The position numbers and the translations under genes are program-made. Positions 14,058-18,425 of a DNA stretch of 18,425 nucleotides are shown piece after piece. A model generated the notes under the pieces. That model saw only the letters and a list, made by a program, of their open reading frames with translations, did not search any database and was not told the DNA's origin. The DNA is taken from positions 1 through 18,425 of the forward strand of contig JANPJV010000236.1 in the NCBI GenBank assembly GCA_031425695.1. The letters run 5' to 3'. The DNA is from JANPJV01 sp031425695. GTDB lineage: Bacteria > Pseudomonadota > Gammaproteobacteria > Xanthomonadales > SZUA-5. Positions within the stretch are counted from its first letter, which is position 1. Every line of letters starts with the position of its first letter.

Positions 14058-15755
14058 ATGATGAATAAGGCACTCTGCTTACTTGCGCTGCTCGGCAGCA
14101 GCGCGCACGCGGCGGATCGGATCGCCGACCGCGCGTTCGCCACTCGCTCGGAGGTCTATGCGACGCAGGGCATGGCGGCAACCAGCCACCCGCTGGCAAC
14201 GCAGATCGCGCTGGATACGCTCAAAGCCGGCGGCAGCGCGGTCGATGCCGCGATCGCCGCAAATGCCGCGCTCGGACTGATGGAACCAACCGGCAACGGG
14301 GTCGGCGGCGATCTGTTCGCCATCGTCTGGGACCCCAAGAGCAAGCGCCTGCACGGCTACAACGGCTCGGGTAGCTCCCCGAAGAGTCTGACCCTCAAAT
14401 GGTTTCAGGAGCACGAGCATCAGTCGGTGCCAAGCTTCGGACCGCTGCCGGTCACCGTGCCTGGGGCGGTCGACGGCTGGTTCGCGCTGCATGGACGCTT
14501 CGGCAAGTTGCCGATGACCAAAGTGCTCGCCCCGGCGATCCGCTACGCCCGTGAAGGTCATCCTGTCGCCCCAGTCATCGCGTATTACTGGGAACGCTCG
14601 GTTCCGCGCCTCAAGGAATTCCCCGGGTTCACCGAGCAATTCACGATTGATGGCCGTGCACCCCGCAAAGGCGAGATCTGGAAGAACCCCAACCTCGCCA
14701 ACACCCTCGACAAGATTGCGCGCGGTGGCCGCGATGTCTTCTACAAGGGCGAGATCGCGGACGTCATCGACGGCTACTTCCAGGCTAACGGCGGCTTCCT
14801 GTCACGCGAGGACCTGGCCGCGCACGTGGGCGAATGGGTTGAACCGGTTTCGACCAATTACCGCGGCTTCGATGTCTGGGAACTGCCGCCCAACGGCCAG
14901 GGCATTGCCGCGCTGCAGATCCTCAACCTGCTCGAGGCCTTCGACCTGCGCAGCTACGGGTTCGGCAGCCCGGCCCATGTGCACCTTTTCGTCGAAGCCA
15001 AGAAGCTGGCATTTGAAGATCGCGCGCGCTTCTACGCGGACCCGGCGTATGCGAAGGCGCCAGTCGAGCGGTTGATTTCGAAGGAATATGCGGCGGAGCG
15101 CCGCCAGCTACTCTCTATGACCCGCGCGGCGCGCACCGTAGAAGCCGGCAATCCAGCGCTCCAGGACGGCGACACGATCTACCTGACCACCGCAGACCGT
15201 GATGGAATGATGGTTTCGCTCATTCAGTCCAATTATCGCGGCATGGGCTCGGGCATGGCCGCCCCCGGCCTCGGGTTCATCTTCCAGGACCGCGGGGAAC
15301 AATTCGTGCTGAAGGAAGGACACCCCAACTCATTCGCGCCGGGGAAACGTCCCTTCCATACGATCATCCCGGCCTTCGTGACGCGCGAGGGAAAGCCCTG
15401 GCTCAGCTTCGGGCTCATGGGCGGGGCGATGCAACCGCAGGGACATGCGCAGATCATCATCAACCTCATCGATTTCGAGATGGGCCTGCAGGAGGCGGGT
15501 GATGCGCCCCGCATCCAGCACGACGGCTCGACCGAGCCAGCTGGACAAGCCCTGCCGATGAACGATGGTGGCGTAGTCAACCTGGAAAGCGGCTTTCCTT
15601 ACGAAACGGTACGCGAGCTCATGCGTCGCGGCCATCGCGTTGAATTCGCCGATGGCCCCTATGGCGGCTACCAGGCGATCGCACGAGATCCCGAAACCGG
15701 TGTCTACACCGGGGCGTCGGAATCGCGCAAAGATGGCCATGCGGCGGGCTACTGA
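14058..15755 (+). CDS. Gamma-glutamyltransferase (gamma-glutamyltranspeptidase family), exported
   Basis: An Ntn-hydrolase precursor of 565 residues that cuts itself into two subunits and hydrolyses or transfers gamma-glutamyl groups, classically from glutathione. The N-terminus MMNKALCLLALLGSSAHAAD is a signal peptide with cleavage after AHA, so it acts in the periplasm. Family blocks: MAATSHPLAT, GGSAVDAAIAANAALGLMEP, GNGVGGDLFAIV, then the processing site GDTIYLTTADRDG with nucleophile Thr373, and SNYRGMGSGMAAPGLGF for the oxyanion region. The start has GAGG 7 nt upstream. It is not in the ethanolamine-type operon but lies 4.5 kb from it and acts on the same bond class; any link is speculative. 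Confidence 0.93.
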   Translation: MMNKALCLLALLGSSAHAADRIADRAFATRSEVYATQGMAATSHPLATQIALDTLKAGGSAVDAAIAANAALGLMEPTGNGVGGDLFAIVWDPKSKRLHGYNGSGSSPKSLTLKWFQEHEHQSVPSFGPLPVTVPGAVDGWFALHGRFGKLPMTKVLAPAIRYAREGHPVAPVIAYYWERSVPRLKEFPGFTEQFTIDGRAPRKGEIWKNPNLANTLDKIARGGRDVFYKGEIADVIDGYFQANGGFLSREDLAAHVGEWVEPVSTNYRGFDVWELPPNGQGIAALQILNLLEAFDLRSYGFGSPAHVHLFVEAKKLAFEDRARFYADPAYAKAPVERLISKEYAAERRQLLSMTRAARTVEAGNPALQDGDTIYLTTADRDGMMVSLIQSNYRGMGSGMAAPGLGFIFQDRGEQFVLKEGHPNSFAPGKRPFHTIIPAFVTREGKPWLSFGLMGGAMQPQGHAQIIINLIDFEMGLQEAGDAPRIQHDGSTEPAGQALPMNDGGVVNLESGFPYETVRELMRRGHRVEFADGPYGGYQAIARDPETGVYTGASESRKDGHAAGY

Positions 15756-16032
15756 GTGTGTGCGTCAAAAATATCTTGAATTATTTCCGCGTCTTTCGCC
15801 GCCATGCTGCGTTGCCTTTGCCGCGCCAGCACAGCTGTCCCGGGCTCGACCGATCGCGCGGCATGCCGCGCAAGCGGATCGATCTCCCTGTCGCCATAGA
15901 AGAGCCATGTCTCCTCCTCGCGCCTAGCCTGGCGACGAAATCCATCGGAAATTTCTTCAAGCTATTGATGACACACCACACTAGTTCGCATCGACGCGTT
16001 CTAAAATGCGGCGAGATGGAAGGAGCAGGATC
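15756..16032. other. 277-bp intergenic region with a 16-bp palindrome
   Basis: No convincing gene is seen. It contains a perfect 16-bp palindrome GCGCGGCATGCCGCGC at 15856-15871, with no T-run after it. TAAAAT at 16002-16007 could be a -10 box for the following gene, but no -35 at proper distance is evident. A 92-codon frame with a GTG start at 15758 runs through the region and past the next gene's start; nothing in its composition or motifs supports it. Confidence 0.6.
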
Positions 16033-16695
16033 ATGAGCGAGCCGACTTACCAGATCGTATTCCGAGGCAAGCTCCTGACTGGATTCGACCGCAATCAAGT
16101 GCGCGCCAATCTGGCGCAGCTGTTCAAGAGTGATCCCGCACGCATCGATGCGCTACTCGACGCACCCAAGACTGTGCTCAAGGCGGGGCTCACGCGCGAT
16201 GCGGCGACCCGCTACCAGGAAGCACTGCGGCAAGCCGGCATCATGGTAGCCCTGATCGGAGACGCGCCGACGCCCGCTTCGCCGACAGCCGAATCGGCGC
16301 CCGCCCCTGCCGAGCCGGCATCGACTCCAGTGTTGAATGAAGTCGCGGCGCCCGCGACCAGAGAGCCCGCAGCGTCGGCGCTGGGAATGACCCTTGCTGC
16401 TGCCGGAGAGCGAATCATCGATGCGGCCCCGACGCCGACTGCCTCGATCGACACCTCGGCACTCTCTCTCGCCGCAGTCGGCGTAACCCTGATCGAAGGC
16501 AAAGTGATACCGCCACCGCAGTTCGATTTCGCCGGCATCAGCCTGGCCACCGACAGCGGCCCGATCGATGCCAAGCCGAAAGCGCCACCCGCGGTCATCG
16601 ATACCTCTGCCCTTACCCTGGCCGAGGCGCATGCCGCACCGGTCGAAAAGCCGATGACCGAGCTGCAGAAGCTGATGTCGACGGCGGTCGACTAA
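16033..16695 (+). CDS. Uncharacterised protein: N-terminal domain plus Ala/Pro-rich region with repeated DTSALSLA-type motif
   Basis: A 220-residue protein, not recognised as a named family. ATG at 16033 has a strong ribosome site (AGGAGCAGGA at 16021-16030). Residues 5-75 form a compact domain (YQIVFRGKLLTGFDRNQV, LAQLFK, then a Lys-containing LKAGLTRD and YQEALRQAGI) that I recall as an N-terminal domain of various uncharacterised gammaproteobacterial proteins. Residues 77-112 are an Ala/Pro/Glu-rich linker. Residues 115-204 contain four degenerate copies of a short unit, clearest at 139-154 (IDTSALSLAAVGVTLI) and 189-204 (IDTSALTLAEAHAAPV), with weaker ones at 115-129 and 167-178. It has no signal peptide or membrane segment and converges on the CDF gene. 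Function unknown. Confidence 0.85.
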   Translation: MSEPTYQIVFRGKLLTGFDRNQVRANLAQLFKSDPARIDALLDAPKTVLKAGLTRDAATRYQEALRQAGIMVALIGDAPTPASPTAESAPAPAEPASTPVLNEVAAPATREPAASALGMTLAAAGERIIDAAPTPTASIDTSALSLAAVGVTLIEGKVIPPPQFDFAGISLATDSGPIDAKPKAPPAVIDTSALTLAEAHAAPVEKPMTELQKLMSTAVD

Positions 16696-16716
16696 GGCAC
16701 CCCGTGGCCATAAGGG

Positions 16717-17625
16717 CTAGTCATCGTAGTCAGGCTCGAAGAAACACCAGCGGATTTCGGTAAAGCGCTCCCGCAACGCAGCTTCGGTGCGGTTGATCGA
16801 CTGGATCAGGAAATCGGCGCCAGCGACCGGCAGCATTTTTGCCTTGACCGCAACCATCACCTCGTCGCCGAGTTGCAAGGTGATCAGGTTGAGCACCCGG
16901 TCGACGTCCGGTGCGTCCTGCAGGAATTGTTGAATCTCTGCCCGGAGCTTGCTGTCGACACTTTGGCCAATCAGCAGCCCCTTGACCTTCACCCCGATGA
17001 AGATCGCGACAACGATCAGCAGTACGCCGATTGCAAGCGTCCCGTACGCATCCCATGCTGGATTTCCGGTCAAAACGGTCAACAGCACTGCCAGGAACGC
17101 CAGCACCAGGCCCAGCAGCGCCGCCAGGTCCTCGCCAAATATGACGATCAGCTCGCTTTGTCGACTTTCCTGGAACCACTCCCACATGGTGTCCTCGCCG
17201 CGCGCCTTGTTCACCTCGCGCAGGCAGCCCCACATCGAAAAGCTCTCGGCCGCGATCGCGAAGCCAAGAACGCACAAAGCCACCCACGCGTATGCGATCG
17301 GCTCCGGATGCGCGAGCTTGTGTGCGCCCTCGTAAAGCGAAAACATGCCGCCCGCACTGAATAGAATCAGAGCCACGAGAAACGACCAGAAATAGATCGC
17401 CTTGCCATGGCCCAGCGGGTAATTGGGATCGGGCAGACGCTTAGAGCGGCGGAGGCCCAGCAACAGCAAGCCTTGATTGCCGCAGTCGGCCAGGGAATGC
17501 ACCGCCTCCGCGACCATGGCGCTCGAGCCCGTCAGCACAGCCGCAAAAGTCTTGGCGACAAATATCGCGAAATTGGCAGCGAGCGCGTAGTAGATCGCTG
17601 TGAGAGAGTTACCTTTTCCGGCCAT
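16717..17625 (-). CDS. Cation diffusion facilitator (CDF) family transporter
   Basis: Inner-membrane divalent metal/proton antiporter, 302 residues with about six membrane segments and a cytoplasmic C-terminal domain. The TM2 metal site HSLAD (His43, Asp47) is followed by GNQGLLLLGLRRSKRLPDPNYPLGHGKAIYFW, a typical CDF block. In TM5 the segment VIFGEDLAALLGL has an acidic pair (Glu165, Asp166) where CzcD/ZitB-type exporters have His-x3-Asp, as in the SLC30A9-like branch, so the metal cannot be named. ATG at 17625 is chosen for its match to the family N-terminus; upstream sequence in the same frame covers a REP-like palindrome and moaB. It follows moaB by 85 bp on the same strand. Confidence 0.92.
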   Translation of the reverse strand: MAGKGNSLTAIYYALAANFAIFVAKTFAAVLTGSSAMVAEAVHSLADCGNQGLLLLGLRRSKRLPDPNYPLGHGKAIYFWSFLVALILFSAGGMFSLYEGAHKLAHPEPIAYAWVALCVLGFAIAAESFSMWGCLREVNKARGEDTMWEWFQESRQSELIVIFGEDLAALLGLVLAFLAVLLTVLTGNPAWDAYGTLAIGVLLIVVAIFIGVKVKGLLIGQSVDSKLRAEIQQFLQDAPDVDRVLNLITLQLGDEVMVAVKAKMLPVAGADFLIQSINRTEAALRERFTEIRWCFFEPDYDD

Positions 17626-17654
17626 CAGCGAGGAGTTCCTGCGTGCGCTGCTGT

Positions 17655-17678
17655 TGTGGGAGCAGCCGTGGCTGCGAT
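17655..17678. repeat. REP-like palindrome between moaB and the CDF gene
   Basis: TGTGGGAGCAGCC followed by GTGGCTGCGAT is an imperfect palindrome with a perfect GCAGCC-GT-GGCTGC core (17662-17675). It has the TGTGGGAGC...GCGAT look of REP elements common in pseudomonads and xanthomonads. It is unrelated to the other repeat families in the window. Confidence 0.6.
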
Positions 17679-17710
17679 GCGCTCTTGCCGGTTTGTTGCC
17701 AAACCCCTTG

Positions 17711-18250
17711 TCATCGCTCGAGAAAGCGACCCCGCAAGTTGGCGAGATTGCACGGTCGGGTCTCAGCGTCCAATTGGTCTCGCAGGATACCGGTCCAAGC
17801 GGTCCGGCACGCACCCGTCGACCCCGGCAGGGCCACGATGAAAGTGCCATTAGCGAGGCCGGCGACGGCACGCGACTGCAATGCGGAGGTGCCGATCTCG
17901 GCGAAGGAAAGAGCGCGAAAGAGCTCACCGAACCCGGGCATCTGCTTGTCGAACAAAGGCTCGAGCGCCTCGGGCGTGCTGTCGCGCCCGGTAAAACCAG
18001 TGCCCCCAGTCAACAGAACAACATGGCACTCGGGGTCTGCGATACAGGCCGACACGGCAGCGCGAAGGCGATAACGGTCGTCAGGGATGAGCGACCGGCC
18101 ATGCAGTTGATGGCCAGCTGCAGTCAACGCGCCGACGAGATAATCGCCGGAGGTATCGTCCGCGGCCGTGCGGCTGTCGGAAACGGTCATCACTGCAATG
18201 CGCATGTTTGCTCTGCTCGGCAGTGGCTCGTGGGCTAGTTTGATTGCCAT
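17711..18250 (-). CDS. moaB: Molybdenum cofactor biosynthesis protein MoaB
   Basis: A MoaB/MogA-fold protein of 179 residues thought to act on molybdopterin (adenylylation-type step). It aligns along its length with E. coli MoaB: RIAVMTVSDSR near residue 17, DDTSGDYL, LLTGGTGFTGRDSTPEAL (the MoCF signature with GGTG), FGELFRALSFAEIGTSALQSRAVAGLANGTFIVALPGSTGACRTAW, and RPCNLANL near the end. The ATG at 18250 gives a family-like N-terminus; another at 18205 (MRIAVMTV) is possible and would shorten it by 15 residues. It lies 89 bp downstream of a 5S rRNA gene on the same strand, beyond the terminator-like hairpin. No other moa gene is in the window. Confidence 0.94.
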   Translation of the reverse strand: MAIKLAHEPLPSRANMRIAVMTVSDSRTAADDTSGDYLVGALTAAGHQLHGRSLIPDDRYRLRAAVSACIADPECHVVLLTGGTGFTGRDSTPEALEPLFDKQMPGFGELFRALSFAEIGTSALQSRAVAGLANGTFIVALPGSTGACRTAWTGILRDQLDAETRPCNLANLRGRFLER

Positions 18251-18294
18251 CGAGCGACAGTGTGATCGAGGCAAGATTCGTGATCCCCAAAGCA

Positions 18295-18325
18295 CAACGC
18301 CCAGCCTTTGGAGGGCTGGGCGTTG
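18295..18325 (-). terminator. Terminator-like hairpin downstream of the rRNA operon
   Basis: A perfect 12-bp GC-rich stem, CAACGCCCAGCC (18295-18306) with GGCTGGGCGTTG (18314-18325), and a 7-base loop. On the minus strand it begins about 15 nt after the 5S rRNA 3' end. The T-run after it is poor (TGCTTTGG), but position and stem strength fit an rRNA operon terminator. Confidence 0.8.
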
Positions 18326-18339
18326 TTTGCTACATAAGG

Positions 18340-18425
18340 TGCTTGGCGATGACCTACTCTCGCATGCGGATGCACACTACCATTGGCGCTGGCGCGTTTC
18401 ACTTCCGAGTTCGGGATGGGATCGG
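18340..18425 (-). rRNA. rrf: 5S ribosomal RNA, 3' part (cut by the window edge)
   Basis: The reverse complement reads as the 3' two-thirds of a 5S rRNA: CCCATCCCGAACTCGGAAGTGAAACG, then GCGCCAATGGTAGTG, then CATGCGAGAGTAGG and the closing TCGCCAAGC that pairs with the missing 5' end. About 86 of roughly 115-120 nt are inside. It marks the 3' end of an rRNA operon transcribed toward moaB. Confidence 0.96.

Noticed and set aside
15758..16036. 92-codon frame following the gamma-glutamyltransferase gene
   Set aside because: GTG start without ribosome site, overlaps the next gene's start and ribosome site, no motif or plausible domain.

Overview
The window is GC-rich, densely packed bacterial DNA. 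Gene content (feoAB, adjacent lgt-thyA, rlmJ, moaB, a 5S rRNA of gammaproteobacterial type) and the abundance of short palindromic intergenic repeats suggest a gammaproteobacterium, probably Lysobacterales/Xanthomonadales. That placement is inference; no phylogenetic test could be run.

Layout. 1-2483 (+): a ferrous-iron uptake operon, feoA-feoB plus a small Cys-rich membrane protein, behind a promoter that overlaps a Fur-box-like site; a 28-bp direct repeat lies upstream. 2487-2810 (-): a YkgJ-type cysteine-cluster protein. 2847-2954: a palindromic repeat element with a second copy at 13941-14028. 2963-9371 (-): a five-gene operon read from high to low coordinates: N-formylglutamate amidohydrolase-like enzyme, Eat-type ethanolamine permease, glutamine-synthetase-like ligase, aldehyde dehydrogenase, iron alcohol dehydrogenase. 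9470-10318 (+): a divergent RpiR/MurR regulator. 10316-10460: two tandem palindrome-rich repeats. 10458-11174 (+): a TauD-type dioxygenase. 11214-12889 (-): lgt-thyA. 13079-13927 (+): rlmJ. 14058-15755 (+): a secreted gamma-glutamyltransferase. 16033-16695 (+): an uncharacterised two-part protein with a repeated short motif. 16717-18250 (-): moaB and a CDF cation transporter. 18295-18425 (-): a terminator-like hairpin and the 3' part of a 5S rRNA, so an rRNA operon ends at the right edge.

The most interesting block is 2963-10318. An ethanolamine permease sits with a GS-like ligase, an alcohol dehydrogenase, an aldehyde dehydrogenase and an amide hydrolase, and no ethanolamine ammonia-lyase is present. 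This fits a B12-independent route: ethanolamine to gamma-glutamylethanolamide, then the aldehyde, then gamma-glutamylglycine, then glutamate plus glycine. The first step is known for GlnA4 of Streptomyces; the later steps here are inferred from enzyme class and context.

No stretch over 300 bp lacks a gene. The longer gaps (1-148, 2811-2962, 5521-5673, 12890-13078, 13928-14057, 15756-16032) mostly hold inverted repeats. I saw no CRISPR array, tRNA or complete insertion sequence.
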